NCBI RefSeq assembly: GCF_014495685.1
Contig: NZ_JACTVI010000012.1
Span: forward strand, 62,001 to 126,000
DNA length: 64,000 nucleotides
Reading direction: 5' to 3'
DNA from: Streptomyces sp. TRM68367
Lineage (GTDB): Bacteria; Actinomycetota; Actinomycetes; Streptomycetales; Streptomycetaceae
The notes below the pieces were generated by a model. The model had not been told where the DNA came from, ran no database searches, and saw only the letters and a program-made list of their open reading frames with translations. Positions 44,048 through 52,625 of this stretch are shown one piece after another; the first letter of the stretch is position 1, and each line of letters opens with the position of its first letter. The translations under genes were made by a program, and so were the position numbers.

Positions 44048-45448
44048 ATGAGCCGTATCGAAGCGCCCCGCGACGAAGTGACCGGGAACCTCGTCGACCG
44101 CCTGCTCAGCGGCCTGCCCGCCGACGCCGTCCTCACCGACCCCGATGTCACGGCCTCCTATGCCAACGACATGGCGAGCTTCTGCCCGGCCGGCACCCCC
44201 GCCGTGGTCGTCCTGCCGCGCACCGTCGAACACGTCCAGCACATCATGCGCACCGCCACCGACCTGCGCGTCCCGGTCGTCCCGCAGGGCGCCCGCACCG
44301 GCCTGTCCGGCGCGGCCAACGCCTCCGACGGCTGCATCGTGCTGTCCCTGACGAAGATGGACCGGATCCTGGAGATCAACCCGGTCGACCGCGTCGCCGT
44401 CGTCGAACCGGGCGTCATCAACGCCGCCCTCTCCCGCGCGGTCGGCGAACACGGCCTGTACTACCCGCCCGACCCCTCCAGCTGGGAGATGTGCACGATC
44501 GGCGGCAACATCGGCACCGCCTCCGGCGGGCTGTGCTGCGTGAAGTACGGGGTGACGGCCGAGTACGTCCTCGGTCTGGACGTCGTCCTCGCCGACGGCC
44601 GGCTGATGTCCACCGGGCGCCGCACCGCCAAGGGCGTCGCCGGGTACGACCTGACCCGCCTGTTCGTCGGCTCCGAGGGCTCCCTCGGCATCGTCGTACG
44701 GGCGACCCTCGGCCTCAGGCCCAAACCGCCCGAGCAGCTGGTGCTGGCCGCCGAGTTCGCGTCCACCGCGGCGGCCTGCGACGCCGTGTGCCGGATCATG
44801 GCGGCCGGACACGTCCCGTCCCTCCTCGAACTGATGGACCGTACGACCGTCAAGGCCGTCAACGACCTCGGCAACATGGGCCTGCCGGAGAGCACCGAAG
44901 GCCTCCTGCTCGCCGCCTTCGACACCACGGACCCCGCCGCGGATCTCGCCGCCCTCGGCGCCCTGTGCGAGGCGGCCGGCGCCACCGAGGTCGTCCCCGC
45001 CGACGACGCGGCCGAGTCCGAGATGCTCCTCCAGGCCCGGCGGTCGTCCCTCGTCGCGCTGGAGGCCGTGAAGGGGACGACGATGATCGACGACGTGTGC
45101 GTGCCGCGCTCCCGGCTCGGCGACCTGTTCGACGGCGTCCAGAAGATCGCGGACAAGCACGGCCTGACCATCGGCGTCGTCGCCCACGCAGGCGACGGCA
45201 ACACGCACCCGACGGTCTGCTTCGACGCACAGGACCCCGACGAGCGCCGGCGCGCCCGCGAGTCCTTCGACGAGATCATGGCCCTCGGCCTGGAACTCGG
45301 CGGCACCATCACCGGTGAGCACGGCGTGGGCGTCCTGAAGAAGGAGTGGCTGGCGCGCGAGATCGGTCCCGTGGGCGTGGAGATGCAGCGGGCCGTCAAA
45401 CAGGTCTTCGACCCGCTGGGCATCCTCAACCCCGGCAAGCTGTTCTGA
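44048..45448 (+). CDS. FAD-linked oxidase, GlcD / D-lactate dehydrogenase type
   Basis: The 466-aa flavoprotein of the VAO/PCMH family has the FAD-binding half (VVLPRTVEHVQHIMRTA, VPVVPQGARTGLSGAANAS, GNIGTASGGLCCVKYG) and the C-terminal FAD-oxidase half with VVAHAGDGNTHPTVCFD and GTITGEHGVGVLKKEWL. Members oxidise glycolate, D-lactate or other 2-hydroxyacids to 2-keto acids. The ATG at 44048 (MSRIEAPRDE) is nine codons inside the longest frame and fits best. No glcE/glcF partner genes are adjacent, which favours the single-subunit D-lactate type. Confidence 0.9.
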   Translation: MSRIEAPRDEVTGNLVDRLLSGLPADAVLTDPDVTASYANDMASFCPAGTPAVVVLPRTVEHVQHIMRTATDLRVPVVPQGARTGLSGAANASDGCIVLSLTKMDRILEINPVDRVAVVEPGVINAALSRAVGEHGLYYPPDPSSWEMCTIGGNIGTASGGLCCVKYGVTAEYVLGLDVVLADGRLMSTGRRTAKGVAGYDLTRLFVGSEGSLGIVVRATLGLRPKPPEQLVLAAEFASTAAACDAVCRIMAAGHVPSLLELMDRTTVKAVNDLGNMGLPESTEGLLLAAFDTTDPAADLAALGALCEAAGATEVVPADDAAESEMLLQARRSSLVALEAVKGTTMIDDVCVPRSRLGDLFDGVQKIADKHGLTIGVVAHAGDGNTHPTVCFDAQDPDERRRARESFDEIMALGLELGGTITGEHGVGVLKKEWLAREIGPVGVEMQRAVKQVFDPLGILNPGKLF

Positions 45449-45647
45449 CCGGTCCCCGGCGTACGACCACGGCTCAGTGGCGGAAGCATTACGCGGGTTC
45501 GGAGAATATTTCTCCGAAGCGGTGAAGAGGCGTGCACGGGGTTGCCCGGAAAGGGGCGGGTCCGGCGGGACTGGCGGTGGGGCTTGCGCTCGTCTGATAG
45601 ATGTGGAGGCCCCCGTACCACCCCCGAGCAGATACCGGACGACGGAC

Positions 45648-47429
45648 ATGAGCGCCCCAACCCCGGCCCCCGGTGACGACAGGCCCCGCGAAGGGTATTA
45701 CCCGGACCCGTCCATTCCTGGATATGTCCGGTACTGGAACGGTGCCGCCTGGGTACCGGGCACCAGCCGCCCGGCGCCACAGGACGGTGAGCCGCTCGCC
45801 CCGCCGCCCGGCGCGGGCCCGGCGCAGCCCTCCGTCGAGGAGACCGGCCCGCACTTCTTCGACGAGGACCCGGTCGACGAGCCGGCATCCGCCCCGCCGT
45901 CCCAGCACGGCAGCCGCCCCGAGCCCGCGTCGGCCTGGGGCGCCGACCGCTCCCAGCAGTCCGGCTTCGGCGACGACCAGGACCGCCGGGTCTCCTGGGG
46001 CGCCGCCGCCCAGGGCGCCGACCCGAGGGTCCCGCACGCGTCCCGCCCCGCCGACGGCCCGTCCCAGCCGGACGGCGACTCCTCCCATGCGGACGGCACG
46101 GCGACCATCCCGCCCGCCGACTCACCCGAGGCCGACAACACGTTCGTGTTCCGCCGGCCGACGGGCGGGGCGGGGGGAGCGGGGGGTTCGGGTGCGGCCG
46201 GTGGCGGTACGGCGAGCGGTGCTGCGAGGAGCGCCGACCCGTCCGTCTCTCACGGCACGTCCGGTTCCGGCGCAGGTGGGTCCGCGGGCGCGGGTGCTCC
46301 TGGCTCCCCGGTTTCCGGTGGTCCTGGGGGTGCGGGGGTTCCCGGGGGCCGGACTTCGGGCGGTCCTGGGGGCGCGGGGGTTCCCGGGGCCCGGGCCTCG
46401 GGCGGTCCGGCGGGTGCGGCTGCGCCCGGCGTCCCGGCGTCCGGTGGTCCTGCGGCTGCGCCCGGCGTCCCGGCCTCCCGCGTCCCCGCGGCCGACGAGG
46501 GCACCATGGCCTTCCGCGCCATCTCCCCGCGCAAGGGCCCGCAGGGCCAGAACGCGGGCGCGTCCGGCGCTTCCGGCACCCCCGGCTTCGGCGCCGGAAA
46601 GGACGCCGCCGCCCGTGCCGCCGCGCAGCCCGGCGGTGGCCAGGCGGCTACCGCCCCGGCGACCCCCACCGCCCCCTCCGGCCCCCAGCAGGCGTCCCCG
46701 ACCGTCCCTCCGCAGCCCGGCTCGCAGTCCGGCGCACCCCAGCCCGCCGCGTCCGCGCCCGCCGCACCCGGCCCCGCCGCGCCTCCCGCCGTCTCCGGCG
46801 CGCCCCTGACCAGCGGCCCCGGCGGCGGCCAGTCCTCCTGGGCCCAGCAGGTGCACCGCCTCGCGGGCGCCGGGGACGGCCAGCCCGTCGCACCCTGGAA
46901 GCCGCCGGTCGAGGACGTGTTCCAGGCGGCCGCACGGCAGCAGGCGGCGGCCCGCCCCGCGGCGCTCGGCAAGCGGCTCGCCGCCCGGCTGCTGGACACC
47001 GTCGTGGTGGCCGGCCTCACCGCCGTGGCCGCCGTGCCGCTCGGCACGAAGGCGCTCGACCACGTCAGCGACAAGATCGACGCCGCCAAGCTCTCCGGCG
47101 AGACCGTCACCGTCTGGCTGCTCGACGGCACGACATCGGTGTACCTCGGCATCATCCTGGCCGTCCTGCTGCTGGCCGGCGGCGTCTATGAGGTGCTGCC
47201 CACCGCCAAGTGGGGCCGCACCCTCGGCAAGAAGCTGCTCGGTCTCGACGTGCGCGACATCGAGGGCCACGAGCCCCCGGCCCTCGGCGCCGCCCTGCGC
47301 CGCTGGCTGGTCTACACCGTGCCCGGCCTGCTCGTCGTCGGCGTCATCGGCGTCCTGTGGTGCCTGATCGACCGTCCCTGGCGCCAGTGCTGGCACGACA
47401 AGGCCGCGCACACGTTCGTGGCGGGCTGA
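45648..47429 (+). CDS. DUF2510 and RDD-domain membrane protein
   Basis: The 593-aa protein begins with a DUF2510 motif (REGYYPDPSIPGYVRYWNG, then AAWVPG). A long low-complexity Gly/Pro/Ala/Ser region follows (about 90-430). The C-terminus is an RDD domain (AALGKRLAARLLDTVVVAGL, LPTAKWGRTLGKKLLGLDVR, RPWRQCWHDKAAHTFVAG) with about three membrane spans. I start at the ATG at 45648 (MSAPTPAPGDDR). RDD proteins are poorly understood; some act in cation homeostasis. The second RDD gene follows after 143 bp. Confidence 0.88.
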   Translation: MSAPTPAPGDDRPREGYYPDPSIPGYVRYWNGAAWVPGTSRPAPQDGEPLAPPPGAGPAQPSVEETGPHFFDEDPVDEPASAPPSQHGSRPEPASAWGADRSQQSGFGDDQDRRVSWGAAAQGADPRVPHASRPADGPSQPDGDSSHADGTATIPPADSPEADNTFVFRRPTGGAGGAGGSGAAGGGTASGAARSADPSVSHGTSGSGAGGSAGAGAPGSPVSGGPGGAGVPGGRTSGGPGGAGVPGARASGGPAGAAAPGVPASGGPAAAPGVPASRVPAADEGTMAFRAISPRKGPQGQNAGASGASGTPGFGAGKDAAARAAAQPGGGQAATAPATPTAPSGPQQASPTVPPQPGSQSGAPQPAASAPAAPGPAAPPAVSGAPLTSGPGGGQSSWAQQVHRLAGAGDGQPVAPWKPPVEDVFQAAARQQAAARPAALGKRLAARLLDTVVVAGLTAVAAVPLGTKALDHVSDKIDAAKLSGETVTVWLLDGTTSVYLGIILAVLLLAGGVYEVLPTAKWGRTLGKKLLGLDVRDIEGHEPPALGAALRRWLVYTVPGLLVVGVIGVLWCLIDRPWRQCWHDKAAHTFVAG

Positions 47430-47572
47430 GCGCGGACGGACCGCGAACCGGACGCAGACAGAGGTACGTTCGACGCCGGCCCGCCGCCCACCGTGAACGC
47501 ACCACCCGATTCCGTACTCCGGACGGCCCTCCGCCGGATGCGGAGCCGCGGGGTTCGCGGTCGACTCGGGCC

Positions 47573-48196
47573 ATGAGCAGCGAACCGCCCCCCGGCTCCG
47601 ATCGGCAGCCACCGGAAGACGACCCGTTCAGGAAACAGCCCCCGCCGGCCGAGGGCCAGCCCCCGCCGTACCAGGGCAGCCCGTACGGAGGTACCCCGCA
47701 GGGCGGCCCCTACGGCGGCGGCTCGTCCCCCACCGATCCGCTCGCCGGCATGCCCCCGCTCGCCGACAGCGGCAAACGCACGCTCGCCCGGATCATCGAC
47801 ATGATCCTGGTGGGCGCCGTCGTATGGCTGCTCTCCTGGGGCTTCGGGTTCAACGACTACGACATGGACACCGACCGGATCGAGTACGCCGACACCGTCG
47901 GACAGTCCTTCGTCGCCGTCGTCCTCTACATGGCCTACGACACCTACCTGATCACCAAGACCGGGCAGACCCTCGGCAAGAAGTGGCTCGGCATGCGGGT
48001 GGCCAACCTCGACAACGGCGCCACCCCGTCCGTGCAGAGCGCGCTGACCCGCTCGGCGGTGCTGTGGATCCCGTTCGCCTTCTGCTGCGCCTGTATCTGG
48101 ACCGCGATCTCCGGCGGATGGAGCTACTTCGACCGGCCGTACAAACAGGGCCTGCACGACAAGGCGGCCAAAACGGTGGTGGTCAGCACCACTTGA
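47573..48196 (+). CDS. RDD-domain membrane protein
   Basis: The 207-aa protein has a Pro/Gly-rich N-terminus (QPPPYQGSPYGGTPQGGPYG) and an RDD domain: ADSGKRTLARIIDMILVGAV, TKTGQTLGKKWLGMRVANLD, and RPYKQGLHDKAAKTVVVST. It has about three membrane spans. I start at the ATG at 47573 (MSSEPPPGSDRQ). It forms a tandem with the preceding RDD gene and probably arose by duplication. A terminator follows at 48235-48263. Confidence 0.88.
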   Translation: MSSEPPPGSDRQPPEDDPFRKQPPPAEGQPPPYQGSPYGGTPQGGPYGGGSSPTDPLAGMPPLADSGKRTLARIIDMILVGAVVWLLSWGFGFNDYDMDTDRIEYADTVGQSFVAVVLYMAYDTYLITKTGQTLGKKWLGMRVANLDNGATPSVQSALTRSAVLWIPFAFCCACIWTAISGGWSYFDRPYKQGLHDKAAKTVVVSTT

Positions 48197-48234
48197 CGGC
48201 GGGACAGGAGCGAAGGAAGACGAGGCACAGAACT

Positions 48235-48263
48235 CGGCGGGTCCGCGTGCTGCGGACCCGCCG
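48235..48263. terminator. Bidirectional stem-loop terminator
   Basis: CGGCGGGTCCGC pairs perfectly with GCGGACCCGCCG around GTGCT. It separates the RDD gene (+) from the small membrane gene (-). Confidence 0.8.
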
Positions 48264-48282
48264 TCGACGTGCGGGGTGGGCG

Positions 48283-48564
48283 TCAGGACGCCGCCCGCTC
48301 GCCCACCGGTTCGACGGTGGCCGGTGCCGTGGCCGGTGCCACCGAGGCCACCACGGGTTCCTTGACCGGAGGCTGCTCCACGGCCTTCGCCGGCTTCGGC
48401 AACGGCAGGGTCATGGCGACGAGCAGCCCGAGCAGCAGCGCCGATGCGGTGATGAGCGCGATGCCCGGGCCGGAAGTCGTCTGTGACAGCAGCAGCATGG
48501 CGAGCGTCGAGAAGATCACGGTGCACGAGCCGTAGGCGATCTGTGCGACGGTCGGACGAGGCAT
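48283..48564 (-). CDS. Small two-span membrane protein (93 aa)
   Basis: The ATG at 48564 opens MPRPTVAQIAYGSCTVIFS; the frame continues 63 codons further upstream but that part has no coding character. Two spans follow (QIAYGSCTVIFSTLAMLLL and GIALITASALLLGLLVAMTL), then a cytoplasmic Pro/Val-rich tail. It is conserved in Streptomyces next to the M6 protease, as far as I recall. Function unknown. Confidence 0.75.
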   Translation of the reverse strand: MPRPTVAQIAYGSCTVIFSTLAMLLLSQTTSGPGIALITASALLLGLLVAMTLPLPKPAKAVEQPPVKEPVVASVAPATAPATVEPVGERAAS

Positions 48565-48759
48565 GGCAATCGTGTCCTCGGTTGCGGGGGCGATCTCGAC
48601 TTCCTCTTCGCCTGCATGCCCGAGCGAACCGGACGGTAAGCGTGGCCTAACCGACAGGGCCGGTGCACGGGGGGCGCACAGAGTCATGCCGTCCAGTAAG
48701 TGGACGGCGCCACGCGCCCGCCGGTGTCCGTAAAGCGAACGTGGTCTCCGCATAGTGCA

Positions 48760-48779
48760 CTTGACTTGTTCAAGTCAAG
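48760..48779. promoter_or_regulatory. Inverted repeat CTTGACTT-GTTC-AAGTCAAG upstream of the M6 protease
   Basis: Perfect 8-bp arms at 48760-48767 and 48772-48779. Further half-sites (AGTCAA at about 48803 and CTTGACT at about 48821) lie between it and the protease start at 48864. This AT-rich palindrome is suited to a MarR- or TetR-type regulator. Confidence 0.6.
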
Positions 48780-48863
48780 GTCTGTCTTTTTCCGCAAACC
48801 TCTAGTCAAATGTCGTCACTTGACTGCACGGGTTGCTCATACGCGTGCGGGGGAGGAACTCAA

Positions 48864-51218
48864 GTGACCAGTAGACCCTGGATGTTCAGAGCGACCGCGA
48901 TCAGTGTCGCGCTCGCCACGGCCGCCGCCACCGTCTCCACGCTCACGGTGGCTCAGGCCGCCGACGCCGGCACCAAGGCCGGCACCAAGTCCGCCGCCGT
49001 GGACCGCCGCGATCCGGCCGAGCGCCACCACGAGCACGACCACGACCTCGACGGTCCGATGACCAAGACCATGGAGGCGCAGCGTCAGGAGGCGCTGAAC
49101 CAGGTCATATCCGGCAAGGCCACGGTCCAGAAGCGCGAGGGCTCCAACGTCGTCCAGCTGGGGAGCGGCAAGGGCGGCAGCAAGTACGTCGAACTCGGCC
49201 GGGAGAAGACCGACAAGATCTTCACGATCCTCGTCGAGTTCGGCGACCAGATCGACAGCCGGTACGGCGGCACCCCGGGCCCGCTGCACAACAAGATCGC
49301 CCAGCCGGACCGCACCAAGGACAACTCGACGGCCTGGCAGGCGGACTACAACCGCGCGCACTACCAGGACCTCTACTTCGGCGACGGCACCGCCTCGATG
49401 AAGACGTACTACGAGAAGCAGTCCTCGGGCCGCTACTCTATCGAGGGCGAGGTCTCCGACTGGGTCAAGGTCCCCTACAACGAGGCCCGTTACGGCTCCA
49501 ACAAGTGCGACACCTGCGCCTGGAACGCGGTGGCCGACGGCGTCAACGCGTGGGTCTCCCAGCAGAAGGCGGCCGGGAAGACAGAGGCCGAGATCAAGGC
49601 CAAGGCCGCCGAGTACGACCAGTGGGACCGAGGCGACTTCGACGGCGACGGCGACTTCAACGAGGCCGACGGCTACATCGACCACTTCCAGGTCGTACAC
49701 GCCGGCGAGGACGAGTCCGCGGGCGGCGGCGCCCAGGGCGAGGACGCCATCTGGGCCCACCGCTGGTACGCGTTCGGCACCGACGCGGGCGCGACCGGTC
49801 CGGCGAACAACAAGATGGGCGGCGCGCAGATCGGCGACACGGGCGTCTGGGTCGGCGACTACACCATCCAGCCGGAGAACGGCGGACTCGGCGTCTTCGC
49901 CCACGAGTACGGCCACGACCTGGGCCTGCCGGACCACTACGACACCACCAACGCCGGCGAGAACTCCACCGGCTTCTGGACGCTGATGTCCTCCGGTTCC
50001 TGGCTCGGCACCGGCAAGGACACCATCGGTGACCTGCCCGGCGACATGACGGCCTGGGACAAGCTCCAGCTCGGCTGGCTCGACTACGACACCGCCAAGG
50101 CGGCGACCAAGTCGAAGCACAAGCTGGGAGTCGCCGAGTACAACACCCGCAACAAGCAGGCTCTCGTCGTCGAGTTGCCGAAGAAGGCGGTCACCACCGA
50201 GGTCGTCACCCCGGCCGAGGGCACCCGGCAGTGGTGGAGCGGCCAGGGCAACGACCTCAAGAACACGCTGACCCGCTCCGTCGACCTCACCGGCAAGGCG
50301 TCGGCCGCCCTCACCCTGGACGGCTGGTACGACATCGAGTCCGGCTACGACTACCTCTACACCGAGGTCTCCACCGACGGCGGCGCCAACTGGGCGGCCC
50401 TGGACGGCACGGTGGACGGCCAGCCGGTCCCGCGCGACGCCAGCGGCAAGCCGGCGCTGACCGGTTCGGCCGACGCGTACAAGGAGCTGTCGTACCCCCT
50501 CGACGCCTACGCCGGAAAGAAGTTCGACCTCCGCTTCCGCTATCAGTCCGACGGCGGTGTGGCGTTGAAGGGCTTCGCGGCCGACCGGATCACCGTGACC
50601 GCCGACGGCACGCCGCTGTTCTCCGACAACGCCGAGAGCGCGGACGCCGCCTGGACGGCCAGGGGCTTCTCCCGGGTGGGCGCGTCGTTCACCAAGGACT
50701 ACGCGCAGTACTACATCGCCGAGAACCGTCAGTACGTGTCGTACGACAAGACCCTGAAGAACGGGCCGTACAACTTCGGCTTCGCGACGACCCGTCCGGC
50801 GTGGGTGGAGCACTACCCGTACCAGAACGGCCTGTTGATCTGGAAGTGGGACACCTCGCAGCCGGACAACAACACCAGCGAGCACCCGGGCAGGGGCCTG
50901 CTCCTGCCGGTCGACTCGCACCCGACCGCGCTGCGGTGGTCCGACGGCACGCTGATGCGCAACCGCATCCAGTCCTACGACTCTCCGTTCAGCCTGTACC
51001 GCACGGACGGCATGACGCTGCACAACGCGGACGTCGCGACGAAGATCAAGTCGTCCAGGGGGGTGCCGGTGTTCAACGACCACACGAGCACGTACTACGA
51101 CTCCTCGAACCCGCTCGGCGGCGTCAAGATCACTGACACCAACACGAAGATCAAGATCGCCAAGGAGGCATGGAGCGGTTCGACGATCATGGTCGAGGTC
51201 GGTCCTGCGGTGAACTAG
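48864..51218 (+). CDS. Secreted M6-family metalloprotease (immune inhibitor A type)
   Basis: The 784-aa protein has a signal peptide (RPWMFRATAISVALATAAAT, then VSTLTVAQA) and an M6 catalytic domain. The zinc motif is FAHEYGHDLGLPDHYD (about residue 345-360), with the Met-turn FWTLMSSGSW. The downstream part holds a MAM-like/immunoglobulin-fold region (YDIESGYDYLYTEVSTDGG) as in InhA proteins. DFDGDGDFNEADG looks like a calcium-binding loop. The GTG at 48864 has GGGAGG upstream, so an 18-codon longer frame is discarded. It is an extracellular zinc protease that probably degrades environmental protein. Confidence 0.92.
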   Translation: MTSRPWMFRATAISVALATAAATVSTLTVAQAADAGTKAGTKSAAVDRRDPAERHHEHDHDLDGPMTKTMEAQRQEALNQVISGKATVQKREGSNVVQLGSGKGGSKYVELGREKTDKIFTILVEFGDQIDSRYGGTPGPLHNKIAQPDRTKDNSTAWQADYNRAHYQDLYFGDGTASMKTYYEKQSSGRYSIEGEVSDWVKVPYNEARYGSNKCDTCAWNAVADGVNAWVSQQKAAGKTEAEIKAKAAEYDQWDRGDFDGDGDFNEADGYIDHFQVVHAGEDESAGGGAQGEDAIWAHRWYAFGTDAGATGPANNKMGGAQIGDTGVWVGDYTIQPENGGLGVFAHEYGHDLGLPDHYDTTNAGENSTGFWTLMSSGSWLGTGKDTIGDLPGDMTAWDKLQLGWLDYDTAKAATKSKHKLGVAEYNTRNKQALVVELPKKAVTTEVVTPAEGTRQWWSGQGNDLKNTLTRSVDLTGKASAALTLDGWYDIESGYDYLYTEVSTDGGANWAALDGTVDGQPVPRDASGKPALTGSADAYKELSYPLDAYAGKKFDLRFRYQSDGGVALKGFAADRITVTADGTPLFSDNAESADAAWTARGFSRVGASFTKDYAQYYIAENRQYVSYDKTLKNGPYNFGFATTRPAWVEHYPYQNGLLIWKWDTSQPDNNTSEHPGRGLLLPVDSHPTALRWSDGTLMRNRIQSYDSPFSLYRTDGMTLHNADVATKIKSSRGVPVFNDHTSTYYDSSNPLGGVKITDTNTKIKIAKEAWSGSTIMVEVGPAVN

Positions 51219-51243
51219 TCGACGTTTTCGCAGGTCAGAAGGT

Positions 51244-51280
51244 GATCGGCGGTGACCCCCCTGGCGGGTTGCCGCCGATC
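51244..51280 (+). terminator. M6 protease terminator
   Basis: GATCGGCGG (51244-51252) pairs with CCGCCGATC (51272-51280), with further pairing possible in the loop. Confidence 0.65.
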
Positions 51281-51341
51281 CGTGTTTAGGTGCGTCCTGT
51301 GGCTCTCTTATTGACACCGATGATCACGGGGGTGTGACCGC

Positions 51342-51683
51342 ATGGCCGCAGGAGGTTTCTGCAAGCTGCCGAACGGCACGGTGGTGGTGGCGCTGAACCT
51401 GCCCCGCCCCGCCGCCGACGGCGTCGGCCTCGTCCGCGTACTCGTCCACGCCCAGAACCGCGCCCGAGCCCTGACCAGACTCCGCAACCTGGGCCTGCGC
51501 GCGGTCTACCTCCGGGGCAACGCCGCCCCCCCGACCCCCGACGAGATCACAGCCGTCCTCCACCATCCCGACGGCCTGATATGGCGCACGGCCCCCGACA
51601 ATGTCGCGGGCGGCCCCGAACTGGCCCAGGAACTCTGGCACCCCATCAGAGCCCTCCTCAGACGCCCGGCAGCCCAGGCGTAG
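51342..51683 (+). CDS. Conserved hypothetical protein (113 aa)
   Basis: The ATG at 51342 opens MAAGGFCKLPNGTVVVALNL. The protein is small and slightly basic, with an Arg-rich helix (VHAQNRARALTRLRNLGLRA) and a conserved-looking end (LIWRTAPDNVAGGPELAQEL). I recognise the sequence style from Streptomyces genomes at this position but no domain. No membrane span or signal peptide. The downstream 51684-51911 region is non-coding and carries a short tandem repeat. Confidence 0.7.
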   Translation: MAAGGFCKLPNGTVVVALNLPRPAADGVGLVRVLVHAQNRARALTRLRNLGLRAVYLRGNAAPPTPDEITAVLHHPDGLIWRTAPDNVAGGPELAQELWHPIRALLRRPAAQA

Positions 51684-51722
51684 CCGGAGGCAGCCGGGCC
51701 TTTCCCACCGGGCTCCCCACAC

Positions 51723-51769
51723 GGGGCCTCTCCTGGGCGGGGGGCCTCTCCTGGGCGAGGGGCCTCTTC
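51723..51769 (+). repeat. 18-bp tandem repeat, 2.5 copies
   Basis: The unit GGGGCCTCTCCTGGGCGG (51723-51740) is repeated at 51741-51758 with one change, then partially (GGGGCCTCTTCT). Confidence 0.85.
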
Positions 51770-51911
51770 TGCAGGCCGGGGCGAGGCGGATCTTCTCCCC
51801 GGCCAGGCCCTTCTTCCTCCCGCCAGGCCCCGCCGCATCGGCGAGCATCCACGACGGCGTAGCCCGGCGGTGCCGAACCGGCCGATACCCGCTGACGCAG
51901 CGCTCAGCCCG

Positions 51912-52499
51912 TCACTGCACGACCGGCTTTCCCGAGAGCTCCACCCCGGCCTCGCGGAGTTGCTCGATCGCCTTCTCCGTCGTTTCCGGGGCCACCCCGG
52001 CGGTGAGGTCCAGCAGGACGTGCGTACGGAAGCCCTCCTGCACCGCGTCCAGCGCGGTCGCGCGCACGCAGTGGTCCGTGGCGATCCCCACCACGTCCAC
52101 CTCCTCGACCTCCCGCGCCTTCAGCCAGTCCGCCAGCTTCACCCCGTTCTCGTCAGCCCCCTCGAACCCGCTGTACGCCGCCGCGTACGCCCCCTTGTCG
52201 AACACGGCGTCGATCGCCCCGGAGGCGACGGCGGGGGCGAAGTTCGGATGGAAGCCGACGCCCTCCGTGCCGGCGACACAGTGCGCGGGCCAGGAGCGGA
52301 CGTAGTCGGGGTTGTCGGCGAAGTGACCGCCCGGCGCGATGTGGTGGTCGCGCGTGGCCACCACATGGCGATACCCGGCGGTCGCCTGGCCGACCAGTTC
52401 GGTGATGGCGGCAGCCACATCGGCACCCCCGGCCACCGCGAGGCTGCCCCCCTCGCAGAAGTCGTTCTGCACATCTACGACGATCAACGCGCGGCGCAT
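51912..52499 (-). CDS. pncA: Nicotinamidase
   Basis: The 195-aa enzyme hydrolyses nicotinamide to nicotinate for NAD salvage and belongs to the isochorismatase-like fold. The catalytic triad is Asp9 (VVDVQNDF), Lys102 (FDKGAYAAAYSGF) and Cys144 (IATDHCVRATALDA). The metal ligands fit Asp51, His53 and His73 (RDHHIAPGGHF, WPAHCVAGTEG). It also would activate pyrazinamide. Length matches other PncA proteins. pncB, encoding the next pathway enzyme, lies directly upstream on the same strand. Confidence 0.93.
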   Translation of the reverse strand: MRRALIVVDVQNDFCEGGSLAVAGGADVAAAITELVGQATAGYRHVVATRDHHIAPGGHFADNPDYVRSWPAHCVAGTEGVGFHPNFAPAVASGAIDAVFDKGAYAAAYSGFEGADENGVKLADWLKAREVEEVDVVGIATDHCVRATALDAVQEGFRTHVLLDLTAGVAPETTEKAIEQLREAGVELSGKPVVQ

Positions 52500-52625
52500 G
52501 GTCGGTGTCCTTCGGCTATGGGGTCGGGGTTGGTGCGGGGCCCGGCCGGTGAACCTCCGAGCCTATTGACTTCGGCAGCGCCGGGGGAGTGGTCGGTGCG
52601 AGCTGTATCACACAAGGCACCCGCA

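Noticed and set aside
48837..51317. Minus-strand 826-aa frame opposite the M6 protease
   Set aside because: Val/Arg/Gly-rich shadow; the plus strand has signal peptide and zinc motif.
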